Positions 24,631 to 34,174 are shown, counted from the first letter of the stretch. The stretch is 64,000 nucleotides of DNA from Rubeoparvulum massiliense (GCF_001049895.1 NZ_CVPE01000003.1:186001-250000); one strand, 5' to 3'. A program made the numbers and translations. The notes: a model not told the origin generated them from the letters alone.

Positions 24631-25788
24631 TCAACGGGAATAGACGATTTCCCCATTAATCATGGTCTCTACAACATGAGTACGAAAATCGAAGGGATCC
24701 CCATCCCAAATAACAAAATCAGCATCCTTACCCACTTCAATGGAACCAACACGATCAGCGATTCCAATATGACGTGCAGCATTGATGGTGATCGCTTCCC
24801 AAGCGACTTTTTCCGATAAGCCTTCACGAACAGCAATGGCTGCTGTCACAGGTAAATATTCAATTCCAACCACCGGATGGTCGGTGGTAATAGAAATAGG
24901 AACGCCAGCATCCGCTAGGGCAGTGAGCGTTTGCCAACTGCGATTGGCCAATTCCACCTTGCTGCGGGAGCTCATCGTTGGTCCCACCGCTACTGGCACA
25001 CCCTTTTCTCCAAGGATCTTAGCAATTTTATGACCTTCTGTACCATGCTCTAAGGTTAAATGAAGGCTAAACTCTTCAGCGATGCGAATCGCCGTCATCA
25101 TATCATCAGCACGATGGGCATGGGCGCGCATCGGTATTTTACCTTCCACCACTTGTGTTAAGACTTCCATACGAAGATCATATTCAAAGTAATCTCCGTT
25201 TTCTTGGGCACGTTTCTTCTTTTCAATGTAGGTCCGAGCCTTGTACAATTGCTCCCGAAGAACGGCAGCAACCCCCATACGAGTCATGGGCATTTTCCCT
25301 TTCTTCCCATAGACGCGCTTAGGATTCTCCCCAAAAGCAACCTTCAAGGCAGATGGAGCCTTTACCATCATCTCCTCCACCGTGGTTCCTACAGTCTTTA
25401 AGACAGCCATCTCGCCCCCGATTACATTGGCACTACCAGGCATAATCTGTACAGTGGTGACGCCCCCCTTCCTCGCATCCTCAAAGGCTAGATCGTCTGG
25501 ATTAATCCCATCAATGGCCCGTACATGGGGCGTTGAGGCCTCCGTCATCTCATTCCCATCCACGCCAGATTCGCCTGCGCCTTCTGTAAACAAACCGACA
25601 TGAGTATGTACATCAATGATGCCAGGTGTCACAATCCCGCCCTTGGCATCAATGATTTCTGTTCCCTCGGGAATCTCAAGGTTATGCCCAACCATCAAAA
25701 TCTTGCCTTGATCGATCAATACAGTTGCCTCTTCAAGGTCACCATGAGTGATGGTCTTTACAACCGCTGCATTACAGATCGCTTTCAC
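24631..25788 (-). CDS. Amidohydrolase (imidazolonepropionase-like)
   Basis: 385 residues from GTG 25788 (GAGGA 9 bases upstream). It is a metal-dependent hydrolase of the amidohydrolase superfamily: PGIIDVHTHVG (first metal HxH, near residue 60), HAHRADD and LEHGTEGHK in the middle, and ISITTDHPVVG with the last metal aspartate. The C terminus returns to the beta-sandwich (IEVGKDADFVIWDGDPF). It belongs to the group annotated as imidazolonepropionase-like in many Firmicutes, but no histidine-degradation genes are nearby, so the substrate is open. It is probably transcribed alone. Confidence 0.88.
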   Translation of the reverse strand: MKAICNAAVVKTITHGDLEEATVLIDQGKILMVGHNLEIPEGTEIIDAKGGIVTPGIIDVHTHVGLFTEGAGESGVDGNEMTEASTPHVRAIDGINPDDLAFEDARKGGVTTVQIMPGSANVIGGEMAVLKTVGTTVEEMMVKAPSALKVAFGENPKRVYGKKGKMPMTRMGVAAVLREQLYKARTYIEKKKRAQENGDYFEYDLRMEVLTQVVEGKIPMRAHAHRADDMMTAIRIAEEFSLHLTLEHGTEGHKIAKILGEKGVPVAVGPTMSSRSKVELANRSWQTLTALADAGVPISITTDHPVVGIEYLPVTAAIAVREGLSEKVAWEAITINAARHIGIADRVGSIEVGKDADFVIWDGDPFDFRTHVVETMINGEIVYSR

Positions 25789-25968
25789 ACCACATCATCC
25801 TCTTCTCTTTTTTTTATCTTACACTATTCATCATACTCATACAAAAAGTCATGACTGCACAGCTATTATTTTACATTAATGTACGTTATCAGTTAATATA
25901 ATGATACATGATTGTAAAGGGTATTTTATAGAAAAAATTTGCACATCGACTCGCTCTTACAGATAATC

Positions 25969-26006
25969 AAAAAACAGGTCACTCAACCAGATGATTGGGT
26001 GACCTG
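25969..26006 (-). terminator. Terminator of the first doxX gene
   Basis: 12-bp stem CAGGTCACCCAA/TTGAGTGACCTG (one wobble) followed by T6 on the minus strand. The remaining bases up to the amidohydrolase start show no clear element. Confidence 0.88.
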
Positions 26007-26061
26007 CACTTTTTCCTTAATGGCTTGTTACGCTATAGATATAATTACTAATCTTATACCG

Positions 26062-26571
26062 CTATGCAGTTGGTGTTTCTCGATGTTGACCCTTACGATT
26101 GAATAGCTTTTCCTTGATGAATGGGAGTACCCAGCGGTCACCTCCAAAGTAACCTGCATTAGCGCCCGCAGCCAAGATAATAAAACCACAAATGATCATC
26201 TCAGGATTATTGCTAATCGTACCACTAAAGAAGAATGCGAAGTTCATCATTAAGCCAAAAAATGCCGCTGCAGTAGTAAGAGTACCTAGAATAAGTCCTA
26301 ATCCGACTAAAAATTCACCCCAAGGAATTGCGAGGTTAAAGAATCCTGCATTGGGCAGAGCAAACCCTTCAATAAAGCTACCCCACCACTCCTGAACAAC
26401 AGGTTTTTCGCCAGTTGCCTTAGCAAGGGTACCTTTCAAATAACCACTTACATCAAAACCATCGGTAAGTTTACCCCAGCCTGCTGTCATCCACTTCCAG
26501 CCTAACCAAACACGGAGTACTAGTAAGATACCTGCACTGATTTTATTGGTTCGAAGCCATCGATTAAACAT
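26062..26571 (-). CDS. DoxX family membrane protein, copy 1
   Basis: 169 residues from ATG 26571 (AAGGAGG 8 bases upstream). Four hydrophobic segments of the DoxX fold: GILLVLRVWLGWKWMTAGWGK, the PWGEFLVGLGLILGTLTTAAAF pair and the IICGFIILAAGANAG end. DoxX-like proteins are small quinone-associated or redox-linked membrane proteins with poorly defined functions. It is about 70 percent identical by eye to the next gene upstream (26842-27348), so the pair arose by tandem duplication. Each copy has its own terminator and so is probably independently transcribed. Confidence 0.88.
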   Translation of the reverse strand: MFNRWLRTNKISAGILLVLRVWLGWKWMTAGWGKLTDGFDVSGYLKGTLAKATGEKPVVQEWWGSFIEGFALPNAGFFNLAIPWGEFLVGLGLILGTLTTAAAFFGLMMNFAFFFSGTISNNPEMIICGFIILAAGANAGYFGGDRWVLPFIKEKLFNRKGQHRETPTA

Positions 26572-26789
26572 ATTTATTACCTCCTTCACCATGTATTGAT
26601 GGGATTAGTCACATCTTGTTGCTTCAGCATATTCATGCATATTTAGAAGTTTGTTTATCAGCTTCCATTTTTATCGTAGCATATTACCCCTATTGTCTTC
26701 TCTAGATTTCACTTTAGTTCATAAAATAGACATTTTTTTATGAGCATTTTGTGAGGTTATTGTAAAATTTCATATTTGATATTGAAAAA

Positions 26790-26826
26790 CGCAAAAAAGC
26801 GATCATCCATTTCGATGATCGCTTTC
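26790..26826 (-). terminator. Terminator of the second doxX gene
   Basis: Perfect stem AAAGCGATCATC/GATGATCGCTTT (with loop GAAATG) followed by T-rich sequence on the minus strand. Confidence 0.9.
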
Positions 26827-26841
26827 TCAAGTAGAAGTCAG

Positions 26842-27348
26842 TTATGCTGTTTTTACTGTTGCATCCTTCTTGACTCGCCTGTTCCACCATTGTCGTAAAT
26901 ATGGAATCACCCAATAGTCTCCACCATAGCGGCCTGCATTAAAGCCTGCCATCAAAATGATAAATCCAACAATGATCATCTGAGGATTGGAGCTTACTGT
27001 GCCACTAAAGAAGAAGGCGAAGTTCATCACTAATCCAAAGAATGCTGCTGCTGTTGTTAATGTACCAAGAATGAGACCAAGACCAACTAAGAATTCGCCC
27101 CATGGCATAAGAAAGTTAAAGAATCCTACATTGGGTAATGCAAATCCGTCCAGAAAACTAGCCCACCAACTCTGCACAGCAGGATGATCTCCACCTGCTT
27201 TTGCAATGGCTCCTTTCATAAAACCACTGGCATCAAAACCATTGGTTAGCTTACCCCAACCTGCTGTCATCCAATGCCAGCCTAACCATACACGTAAGAC
27301 CAGAAGAATACCGGCACTAATCTTGTTTGTACGCAACCAGTTCATCAT
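26842..27348 (-). CDS. DoxX family membrane protein, copy 2
   Basis: 168 residues with the same four-helix layout and the same WLRTNKISAGILLVLRVWLGW start as copy 1. Start ATG 27348 with GAAGG 9 bases upstream. Differences cluster in the first outside loop (KGAIAKAGGDHPAVQSWW versus KGTLAKATGEKPVVQEWW) and in the basic C-terminal tail. A perfect 10-bp inverted repeat lies 80 bases upstream, absent from copy 1, so the two copies may respond to different signals; this is inference. Confidence 0.88.
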   Translation of the reverse strand: MMNWLRTNKISAGILLVLRVWLGWHWMTAGWGKLTNGFDASGFMKGAIAKAGGDHPAVQSWWASFLDGFALPNVGFFNFLMPWGEFLVGLGLILGTLTTAAAFFGLVMNFAFFFSGTVSSNPQMIIVGFIILMAGFNAGRYGGDYWVIPYLRQWWNRRVKKDATVKTA

Positions 27349-27427
27349 GAGCGATTACCTTCTCTCTTCACAGATTCGCATCATGGCTAGCCATAATTTA
27401 AGCTTTTTAGCAATTACCTGCAGGGTA

Positions 27428-27452
27428 GAAAACATTTATGTAAAATGTTTTC
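27428..27452. promoter_or_regulatory. Perfect 10-bp inverted repeat upstream of doxX copy 2
   Basis: GAAAACATTT, 5-base spacer, AAATGTTTTC. AT-rich with a spacer typical of a dimeric repressor operator. No T tract follows, so it is unlikely to be a terminator. The cognate regulator is unknown. Confidence 0.65.
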
Positions 27453-27479
27453 ATACATAGGATACCATAACCCCGTGAG

Positions 27480-27596
27480 GTATGAAGTTGCATTGATCAA
27501 CCTTCACTTAATTGTCATATGATTGTGTTGAAAGTATGAAGTTTACTTCACAAATATAAAATACGCCTGAATTATATACTAAAATGAGAATTATAT
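27480..27596. promoter_or_regulatory. Intergenic region with repeated words
   Basis: Within the 405-base gap between mltG and doxX copy 2: GTATGAAGTT occurs at 27480 and 27534, TGAAGTTTACTTCA is a 14-base palindrome at 27537-27550, and GAATTATAT occurs at 27569 and 27588. The last pair flanks TGAGAAT, vaguely like Fur-family boxes. Probably a multi-site regulatory region; no coding frame is visible. Confidence 0.4.
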
Positions 27597-27652
27597 CCGC
27601 ATTTAATCTAATTATTGGTACTTTTACCCTATGAATCAAGATGAAGTGTATA

Positions 27653-27704
27653 AAAAAAGACTATCTCCAAGTGGCCTCGTGAAAATGACCACTGAAGATA
27701 GCCT
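27653..27704 (-). terminator. Terminator of the mltG unit
   Basis: Minus-strand stem GGCTATCTTCAGTGG/CCACTTGGAGATAGTC (one bulge, some wobble) followed by seven T, 50 bases after the mltG stop. Confidence 0.85.
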
Positions 27705-27753
27705 TGAGCTAAGAATATCACCGAATTAAAATCCTCGAATATAGACGCAGTGC

Positions 27754-28926
27754 TTACCAGCTGCCTCTGCTTTTTGCATCATTTTTTAAATGCTCTTCAT
27801 AGGTACGTGAGAAATGATGGCTCTTACTTCCATCCTTCTTCGTAACAAAGAAATAATAATCATTATCCTGTGGGGCAGCCACCGACTGAATGGAAGCTAG
27901 TCCCGGATTACCGATGGGACCCGGTGGTAACCCATCATGCTTGTATGTGTTGTAAGGACTCTCTACTTCAAGGTCGTCAAAGGTGATGACATCCTTCTGC
28001 TTGCCCAACACATATTGAACAGTTGCACATGATTCTAAACGAATATGATCTTCCATTCGATTGTAGAAGACCCCTGCCACGATGGGTCGCTCTTCATCGA
28101 GGATCACTTCACGCTCTACAATGGATGCTAAGGTGATAGCATCATAGAAGGAGAGTCTTTGCTGTTCAAAACCTGTGCGAATCTCAGCGGTCACCTTCTT
28201 ATCAAAGTTACGCAACATCATATCAATGATTTCGTGCTCGCTTGCACCCTTTGGAACATCATACGTATCCGGGAACAAAAATCCTTCTAAACGGTAGTTA
28301 GCCCCTTCCTCCTGAGTGATCTCAGATAGGAAGTCATAAGAAAAATTCCCCATATTAATTTCTTGAATAAACGTATCACGATTGACTAAGCCCTCACCGC
28401 TTAAATAATCGGCAATCTGATTCACATTCCAACCTTCAGGAATGGTGATACGTTTCGTATCAACCTGTACCACTACCCCTTGTACCATTTTATTGGTCAA
28501 TTCCTCTAAAGATGTACCAGGGACAAAATCATAGGTCCCCGCTTGTAGGCGAGAGGAGACCCCGTCACCCTTCCATTTCAGATAGTATGAATAAATGAAT
28601 CCACTGCGAATCAACCCATTCTCCTCTAGTATCGTAGCGATCTTTTTGGGTGTAGCACCACTAGGTATCTCCACACGAACGGGTTCTACACTGACTGAAT
28701 TAACAGGCTGTAAATTTGTATATACATAAAGAGCACCACCGCCAATGACGACGGCGAATAGGATAAAAACAGTTAGGATAGTTATCAAGGCAACCTTTAG
28801 TTTTGAAGTAGGTTCAAGCTCCTCGTCTTCCTCATCCGCTACGAGGTGATCCTCTTGATGGCGCAGAGATTCCTCCTGTCGAAATTCTCCTGGCTTTTTC
28901 AGCTCTTGATCACGATCTTTCTCCAC
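27754..28926 (-). CDS. mltG: Endolytic murein transglycosylase MltG (YrrL)
   Basis: 390 residues from GTG 28926 (AAGGAGG upstream). A charged cytoplasmic tail of about 45 residues is followed by one transmembrane helix (VALITILTVFILFAVVIGGGALYV), a LysM-like region (VRVEIPSGATPKKIATILEENGLI) and the YceG catalytic domain. The catalytic glutamate lies in ASIVEREVILDEERP, with the DGLPPGPIGNPG motif after it. MltG cuts nascent glycan strands and thereby sets their length during wall growth. The order alaS-ireB-ruvX-DUF1292-mltG matches B. subtilis. Confidence 0.94.
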   Translation of the reverse strand: MEKDRDQELKKPGEFRQEESLRHQEDHLVADEEDEELEPTSKLKVALITILTVFILFAVVIGGGALYVYTNLQPVNSVSVEPVRVEIPSGATPKKIATILEENGLIRSGFIYSYYLKWKGDGVSSRLQAGTYDFVPGTSLEELTNKMVQGVVVQVDTKRITIPEGWNVNQIADYLSGEGLVNRDTFIQEINMGNFSYDFLSEITQEEGANYRLEGFLFPDTYDVPKGASEHEIIDMMLRNFDKKVTAEIRTGFEQQRLSFYDAITLASIVEREVILDEERPIVAGVFYNRMEDHIRLESCATVQYVLGKQKDVITFDDLEVESPYNTYKHDGLPPGPIGNPGLASIQSVAAPQDNDYYFFVTKKDGSKSHHFSRTYEEHLKNDAKSRGSW

Positions 28927-28958
28927 ACAATTCCCTCCTTCTCCTGCTTATTATACAC

Positions 28959-29004
28959 GAAAAAAAGGAAATGTTGGACAAGCAATCGCGCCAATCATTT
29001 CCTT
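28959..29004 (-). terminator. Terminator between the DUF1292 gene and mltG
   Basis: AAGGAAATG/CATTTCCTT stem with a 22-base loop followed by T6 on the minus strand. A TATAAT (28955-28950) follows it, suggesting a separate mltG promoter. Confidence 0.6.
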
Positions 29005-29040
29005 CTTCTCATCTATGCAATTTGACACGTACAGGAATGA

Positions 29041-29361
29041 TTAATCTTCGAATTCAGCCATGAGTGTATTGAAAGTTTCTTCAACAATCTTCCATTCTTC
29101 ATCATCTTCAATAACGTAAAGTTGGAGATCATCTTCGCCATCTTCTTCAATACGGAATGGATAAATTTCATCCGATTCAGGATCGCCATCTACGGGAATC
29201 AACATCACATAGTGGTTGCCTGTGCTTTCTACGGTAAATTCATAAAACACTTCAAACTGTTCTTCATTGCCATCTTCGTCTGGGATAATAATGATATCCC
29301 GTTCTTCCTGATCGTGGTCATGGTCGTGGTTGTGATCGTGTTCGTGATTATGATCTGTCAT
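29041..29361 (-). CDS. DUF1292 family protein (YrzB) with His/Asp-rich N terminus
   Basis: 106 residues from ATG 29361 (GAGGTG upstream; an ATG at 29364 is alternative). The body matches DUF1292: an acidic beta-rich domain (IIIIPDEDGNEEQFEVFYEFTVESTGNHYVML..YPFRIEED). The N terminus is a run of alternating His, Asn, Asp and Glu (about residues 3-18), a likely metal-binding tail not usual in the family. It sits between ruvX and mltG as in B. subtilis. Function unknown. Confidence 0.88.
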   Translation of the reverse strand: MTDHNHEHDHNHDHDHDQEERDIIIIPDEDGNEEQFEVFYEFTVESTGNHYVMLIPVDGDPESDEIYPFRIEEDGEDDLQLYVIEDDEEWKIVEETFNTLMAEFED

Positions 29362-29370
29362 CATGTCACC

Positions 29371-29778
29371 TCATTTAGAGTCTAGATAACTCTGTAATAT
29401 TAGTGTGGCAGCCAATTTGTCAATCACAACTTTTCGCTTTTTGCGACTGATATCAGCTTCTATTAATGTACGCTCTGCCGCCATCGTTGTCAAACGTTCA
29501 TCCCACATGGTGATGCCAATTTCCAATTCCTTCTGCAAAAGTTCGGCAAATTGTAAACATAGTTCACCACTTGGGCCAATTGTATTATTCATGTTTTTGG
29601 GAAACCCAACGACGATGTGAGAAACCTGATACTCATCTACCAGCTGCCGAATCGCTCCCAAATCTTCTTCCTGCGAGCGCCGATGGATGGTTGTAATCCC
29701 TTGAGCAGTCCAGCCCATCTCATCGCTTATGGCAACACCAATGGTTTTTGAACCCACATCTAAGCCCATGGTCCTCAT
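29371..29778 (-). CDS. ruvX: YqgF/RuvX-type nuclease (YrrK)
   Basis: 135 residues from ATG 29778 (AAAGGAG 7 bases upstream; upstream in-frame codons are not used). RNase H-like fold with first acidic motif [16 protein letters not shown], middle [19 protein letters not shown] and C-terminal [38 protein letters not shown]. The family is a pre-16S rRNA 5'-end processing nuclease. The ORF ends 10 bases before the DUF1292 gene, so the two are co-transcribed with ireB and alaS. Confidence 0.93.
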   Translation of the reverse strand: MRTMGLDVGSKTIGVAISDEMGWTAQGITTIHRRSQEEDLGAIRQLVDEYQVSHIVVGFPKNMNNTIGPSGELCLQFAELLQKELEIGITMWDERLTTMAAERTLIEADISRKKRKVVIDKLAATLILQSYLDSK

Positions 29779-29834
29779 GTAGTTTCTCCTTTTCACACTA
29801 GCAATATACATTTTAACGAGCAAGCGAATGATAC

Positions 29835-30104
29835 CTACGGACGTTTTACATGGTGCTCCAAATACGACTTCACTAGCTCCTCAATAATCTCATCACGCTC
29901 TAATTGACTGATGAGTGTACGGGCATTATTGTGACGAGGAATATAGGCTGGATCACCAGAAAGTAAATAACCAACTATCTGGTTAATGGGATTATATCCT
30001 TTCTCATCGAGAGCCTCATACACCTGAAGCAATACATCTCTCGGTTCTTTTTGCTCCAACTCACCTTTGACACGAAACATCATCGTCTTATCGATTGAAC
30101 TCAT
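29835..30104 (-). CDS. ireB: IreB family regulatory phosphoprotein (YrzL)
   Basis: 89 residues from ATG 30104, giving the family start [10 protein letters not shown]; the longer upstream frame is rejected. It has the DUF965 core ([55 protein letters not shown]). In enterococci IreB is phosphorylated by the IreK Ser/Thr kinase and affects cephalosporin resistance. The N-terminal threonine of the DKTM motif is kept, consistent with that regulation. It lies between alaS and ruvX as in most Bacilli. Confidence 0.92.
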   Translation of the reverse strand: MSSIDKTMMFRVKGELEQKEPRDVLLQVYEALDEKGYNPINQIVGYLLSGDPAYIPRHNNARTLISQLERDEIIEELVKSYLEHHVKRP

Positions 30105-30163
30105 CTCAGTCAACACCCCATTCCTTCCCATTGGACTATGTGAGGAGTATAAAATCATTGACC

Positions 30164-32803
30164 CTATGCTTTAGTTTTGACATACTCTTCAACAAATTGC
30201 AAGGCTTGGCTCAACTTTTCTGGTTCTTTACCGCCTGCTTGAGCCATACCGGGACGACCACCGCCACCACCACCGCAACGAGTAGCCACTTCCTTAATCA
30301 ATTGACCTGCATGGATACCTCGAGTGAGGAGATCCTTCGTAACACCAGCAACAAGATTCACTTTACCTTCTTCAACAGAGGCTAGAAGAATGATGGCACT
30401 CTCCACTTTTTGCTTCAGATCATCCACCATTTTGCGAAGCCCTTCCATATCCATTCCATCCACTTGGGCTGCTAAATAGTTGATCCCTTCATAGGATTTC
30501 ACTTGATCGAGGATATTTCCTGCTTCCATATGACTCAATTTTGCCTTGTACGACTCATTTTCATTCTCTAATTGCTTTAGGTTGCTCTGTAATGCTTCGA
30601 TCCGTTGCGGAACCTCATCGAGGAACTTTGCCTTCAATAATTGAGCAGCTGCTCCCAATGTAGCAAGCTTATCATTCATGTATTGGAAGGCAGCGCGCCC
30701 CGTTACTGCTTCAATTCGACGTGTACCTGCACCAATCCCTGCTTCACTGATAATTTTGAAGAGTCCAATCTCTGTAGTATTTCCTACGTGGCAGCCTCCA
30801 CAAAGTTCCAAGCTGTATTCACCAACTTGAACAACACGGACAATATCGCCATATTTTTCGCCAAAAAGGGCCATGGCACCCATGGATTTGGCTTCGTTAA
30901 TGCCCTTTTGCATGATGTTGACAGGAAGCTGCTCCCCTATTTTTTCATTCACGATTGCTTCAATCCGAGCTAGCTCCTCATCACTGATGGCATGGAAGTG
31001 GGAGAAGTCGAAACGGAGACGATCAGCGGACACAAGTGAACCTGCTTGATTCACATGTTCGCCTAGTATATCCTTCAAGGCACGGTGGAGTAAGTGCGTT
31101 GCGGTATGGTTTTTTACAATATCATGACGCATCTTCACATCGACCTGTGCATTGTAGCTGCTTCCCTTCGTAAGCTCCCCTTGGAGAACACGAACATGAT
31201 GGAGATGCTGACCACGTGGTGCTTTCTTCACGGAGAGTACCTCAGCTTCCACCCCTTCACTTCGAAGCCAGCCATGGTCTGCTACCTGTCCACCGCTCTC
31301 TGCATAGAAGGGGGTCATATCGAGGATGAGATCACCCTCTTCGCCTGTCTTCAAACTGTCTCGTAGCTCCCCTTGCTGCAAGAGATAGAGCACCTTACTG
31401 GTAACCTCTCCCTGCTCATAGCCAACGAATCGGCTTTCATCGGTAATGTCACCAAGAATACCGCCTTGTACCTGCATCCCACTATCCTCTTGGCGGGCTT
31501 GACGTGCTCGTTCCCGCTGTGCCTCCATCTCCCGTTCGAACCCGGCTTGGTCTACAGAAAGACCTTGTTCACGGACAAAATCCTCTGTTAAATCAAGAGG
31601 GAATCCATAGGTATCATAAAGCTTGAAGGCTTCTACCCCACTCAATTGCTTACGACCTTCCACTTTCGCTTGCTCAACCATGTTGCTGAGGATTTGCATC
31701 CCATCATTTAAGGTTTCATGGAAGCGCTCTTCCTCATTCTGAATCACTTGCTCAACAAAGGTCTGCTTCGTCACTACATCCTCATAGAAGGTACCCATAA
31801 TCTCTGCCACGACCTTAGGGAGGCGATAGAGGAAGGGTTGATCAATGCCCAAGACCTTACCATAACGAACTGCACGGCGGAGAAGACGACGAATGACATA
31901 GCCTCGTCCTTCATTGGAGGGCAATGCACCATCCGCAATCGCGAAGGTGATCATCCGAATATGGTCAGCGATGACCTTAAAGGCCACATCATGATCAGCA
32001 TTTTTACCGTAGGGTACACCAGCCACATCAGCCGTAGCTTGAATAATCGGTAAAAACAGATCTGTATCAAAATTGGTACGTCCATCTTGGAAGATGGAGG
32101 TCATCCGTTCCAAGCCCATCCCCGTATCAATATTCTTCTTAGGTAGTGGCGTGTAGCTTCCATCAGGATTGTGATTATATTGGGAGAACACCAAATTCCA
32201 GATCTCCAGATAGCGCTCATTCTCCCCACCTGGATATAGTTCAGGATCATCCTGGTCATTTCCGTAGGATTCACCACGATCAAAGAAGATCTCCGAATTA
32301 GGACCGCAAGGGCCTTCACCAATATCCCAGAAATTATCCTCTAATCGAACAATATGATTCTCAGGGAGGCCACATTCCTCATGCCATAGACGAAAAGCAT
32401 CGTTATCTTCTGGGTGAATGGTAACATAAAGCTTCTCAGGGTCAATACCAAACCATTCTGGGCTAGTTAATAGCTCCCATGCCCAAGGAATCACTTCATC
32501 CTTGAAATAATCACCGATGGAGAAGTTCCCTAACATCTCAAAGAATGTATGGTGACGCGCTGTTACACCTACATTCTCAATATCATTGGTACGGATGGAT
32601 TTCTGAGAATTACAGATACGGGGTACCTCTGGTTTCACCCGTCCATCAAAATACTTCTTCAATGGAGCAACACCTGCATTGATCCAGAGCAGGGTATCAT
32701 CATCATGGGGGATTAAAGAGGCACTCGGTTCAATCTTATGACCCTTCCCCTCAAAAAAGCGTAAAAACATACTACGAATTTCTGCTGAAGTCATCCTCTT
32801 CAT
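30164..32803 (-). CDS. alaS: Alanyl-tRNA synthetase
   Basis: About 879 residues from ATG 32803 (GAGGAGG 7 bases upstream; ATG 32809 is too close to it). Class II catalytic core ([28 protein letters not shown]), tRNA-recognition domain, editing domain with zinc-site HxxxH ([12 protein letters not shown]) and [14 protein letters not shown], and the C-terminal DHHA1 domain ending in [17 protein letters not shown]. It charges tRNA-Ala and deacylates Ser- and Gly-mischarged tRNA. Expression is controlled by the T-box leader immediately upstream. Confidence 0.96.
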   Translation of the reverse strand: MKRMTSAEIRSMFLRFFEGKGHKIEPSASLIPHDDDTLLWINAGVAPLKKYFDGRVKPEVPRICNSQKSIRTNDIENVGVTARHHTFFEMLGNFSIGDYFKDEVIPWAWELLTSPEWFGIDPEKLYVTIHPEDNDAFRLWHEECGLPENHIVRLEDNFWDIGEGPCGPNSEIFFDRGESYGNDQDDPELYPGGENERYLEIWNLVFSQYNHNPDGSYTPLPKKNIDTGMGLERMTSIFQDGRTNFDTDLFLPIIQATADVAGVPYGKNADHDVAFKVIADHIRMITFAIADGALPSNEGRGYVIRRLLRRAVRYGKVLGIDQPFLYRLPKVVAEIMGTFYEDVVTKQTFVEQVIQNEEERFHETLNDGMQILSNMVEQAKVEGRKQLSGVEAFKLYDTYGFPLDLTEDFVREQGLSVDQAGFEREMEAQRERARQARQEDSGMQVQGGILGDITDESRFVGYEQGEVTSKVLYLLQQGELRDSLKTGEEGDLILDMTPFYAESGGQVADHGWLRSEGVEAEVLSVKKAPRGQHLHHVRVLQGELTKGSSYNAQVDVKMRHDIVKNHTATHLLHRALKDILGEHVNQAGSLVSADRLRFDFSHFHAISDEELARIEAIVNEKIGEQLPVNIMQKGINEAKSMGAMALFGEKYGDIVRVVQVGEYSLELCGGCHVGNTTEIGLFKIISEAGIGAGTRRIEAVTGRAAFQYMNDKLATLGAAAQLLKAKFLDEVPQRIEALQSNLKQLENENESYKAKLSHMEAGNILDQVKSYEGINYLAAQVDGMDMEGLRKMVDDLKQKVESAIILLASVEEGKVNLVAGVTKDLLTRGIHAGQLIKEVATRCGGGGGGRPGMAQAGGKEPEKLSQALQFVEEYVKTKA

Positions 32804-32825
32804 CTTCATTCCTCCTCAAAAAAAT

Positions 32826-33075
32826 AAAAAACTCCCGTCCATCAGGGACGAGAGGAATTCACGCGGTACCACCCTGGTTACAGCCTTATCATGCAAAAAA
32901 AGACTGTCACCTTGATGTACGATAACGGTGTACGACCGGTAGGTTTACCTACACTCTGGAGTAGCCTTCGATTACACCTTGACAGAAACCTTGCAGCCAA
33001 TGGGTCTCTTCTCTGAAGAAAAGGGGGTAATCTACTCGTTCCATCATCGCATTTGATCCATATAGTTATCTTTTT
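32826..33075 (-). ncRNA. T-box leader of alaS, Ala (GCU) specifier
   Basis: The minus strand carries the T-box core AGGGTGGTACCGCG (32875-32862). A terminator stem follows (CTCTCGTCC/GGACGGGAG and T6, ending about 32826). In stem I the distal helix GATTAC/GTAATC is flanked by loop-E bases AGTA on one side and GAA on the other. By the glyQS register (GAA, one base, codon) the specifier is GCT at 32965-32963, an alanine codon, which agrees with the gene controlled. Uncharged tRNA-Ala would stabilise the antiterminator and allow alaS transcription. Confidence 0.93.
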
Positions 33076-33078
33076 TGA

Positions 33079-33107
33079 AGTATACACATCTTCAAAACAC
33101 TTGTCAA
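33079..33107 (-). promoter_or_regulatory. Sigma-A promoter of the alaS T-box unit
   Basis: TTGACA (33107-33102), 17-base spacer, TATACT (33084-33079). The -35 overlaps the stop codon of the upstream yrrI gene. Confidence 0.9.
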
Positions 33108-34174
33108 TTGGTTTCATGCCGATAATACCATGCGATATGTTGAATCAGCACCTTGAAAATGGCAAAGAGGGGGACTGCTAGGATCATTCCCAATAATCCA
33201 CCCACTTCACCACCGACCAATAAGGCAAAAATAATGAACAGGGGGTGAATCTGCAAGGTGCGACCCACGATGGTTGGGGAGAGAATATTCCCTTCAAGCA
33301 CCTGAATCACCGTATTGACGATGACCACATAAAGTGCCATCCGCGGTGAGATGGTCAGAGCGATCATAAAGGCTGGTGCAGCTCCGATAAACGGTCCAAA
33401 ATAAGGGATGATATTGGTAATACCCACAATGGCAGCAAGTAAGAGGGCATAAGGCATCCCGATCAGCCAATAGCCTAAATAAGCAAGCCCTCCCACAATG
33501 GCGCAAACTGTTAGCTGTCCACGAATATAATTTCCTAGGGCTTCATCCATATCACGCCCCATCCTGATCATCCGCTTACGTAAAGAACGGGGTAAAAAAC
33601 GAAGGATGATGGTCTGGATCTGTTCATAATCCTTTAAAAGATAAAAAACCACAAACGGGATAATCAGCCAAATAAAAATCGTATCAAGGAGAGTCTGAAC
33701 TCGCTTCATAATGGAACCCATCCCTTCCGAGATCCGTTTCTCCAATGAAGTAATTCCCTTATTCATCTCCAGTTGGATACCTTCAGGGAGTAAAGATTGC
33801 TTCGCTCGTAACTGGTCGATCCACCCCTCATAGGTCGTCACATAATGGGGAACAAAATCGGCGAACTCCTTCATTTGTTTGATCATCAAAGGAGCACCCT
33901 GGATTACAATCCAGGCAATTCCACCAGCAAATAAGAGATAGATGGCTAAAATAGAAACAAATCGTGGCAAACCCCTTTTTTGAACAAACATGACGAGTGG
34001 ATGAAGTAGGTAGGCAAGGATAATTCCTGTAAACAAAGGGAATAAGATCACTTCAATTACATTCCAAAAGCCACGTAGAAAAGGGGCCACCTGAAATAAG
34101 AGGTAGGTATTGATAAACACCAATAATACAAGGATGAGGATGGTAATCCACTTGATTAATCCAGTTTCTTTCAT
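33104..34174 (-). CDS. yrrI: AI-2E/PerM family membrane transporter (YrrI)
   Basis: 356 residues. About eight helices with the family layout: two N-terminal pairs, a soluble loop (residues about 110-165), and the conserved GYWLIGMPYALLLAAIVGITNIIPYFGPFIGAAPA and GNILSPTIVGRTLQIHPLFIIFALLVGGEVGGLLGMILAVP signatures. Members include YdgG/TqsA and sodium/proton antiporters, so the transported molecule is not certain. Start ATG 34174 with AAGGGG upstream. It ends inside the alaS promoter. Confidence 0.9.
   Translation of the reverse strand: MKETGLIKWITILILVLLVFINTYLLFQVAPFLRGFWNVIEVILFPLFTGIILAYLLHPLVMFVQKRGLPRFVSILAIYLLFAGGIAWIVIQGAPLMIKQMKEFADFVPHYVTTYEGWIDQLRAKQSLLPEGIQLEMNKGITSLEKRISEGMGSIMKRVQTLLDTIFIWLIIPFVVFYLLKDYEQIQTIILRFLPRSLRKRMIRMGRDMDEALGNYIRGQLTVCAIVGGLAYLGYWLIGMPYALLLAAIVGITNIIPYFGPFIGAAPAFMIALTISPRMALYVVIVNTVIQVLEGNILSPTIVGRTLQIHPLFIIFALLVGGEVGGLLGMILAVPLFAIFKVLIQHIAWYYRHETN

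Noticed and set aside
29316-29360. Short tandem repeat as possible CRISPR or regulatory repeat
   Set aside because: It is the coding sequence for the His/Asp tail of the DUF1292 protein. No CRISPR array was seen anywhere in the window.
32878-33117. 79-codon minus-strand frame upstream of alaS
   Set aside because: It lies entirely inside the T-box RNA and its promoter; the T-box explains the sequence.
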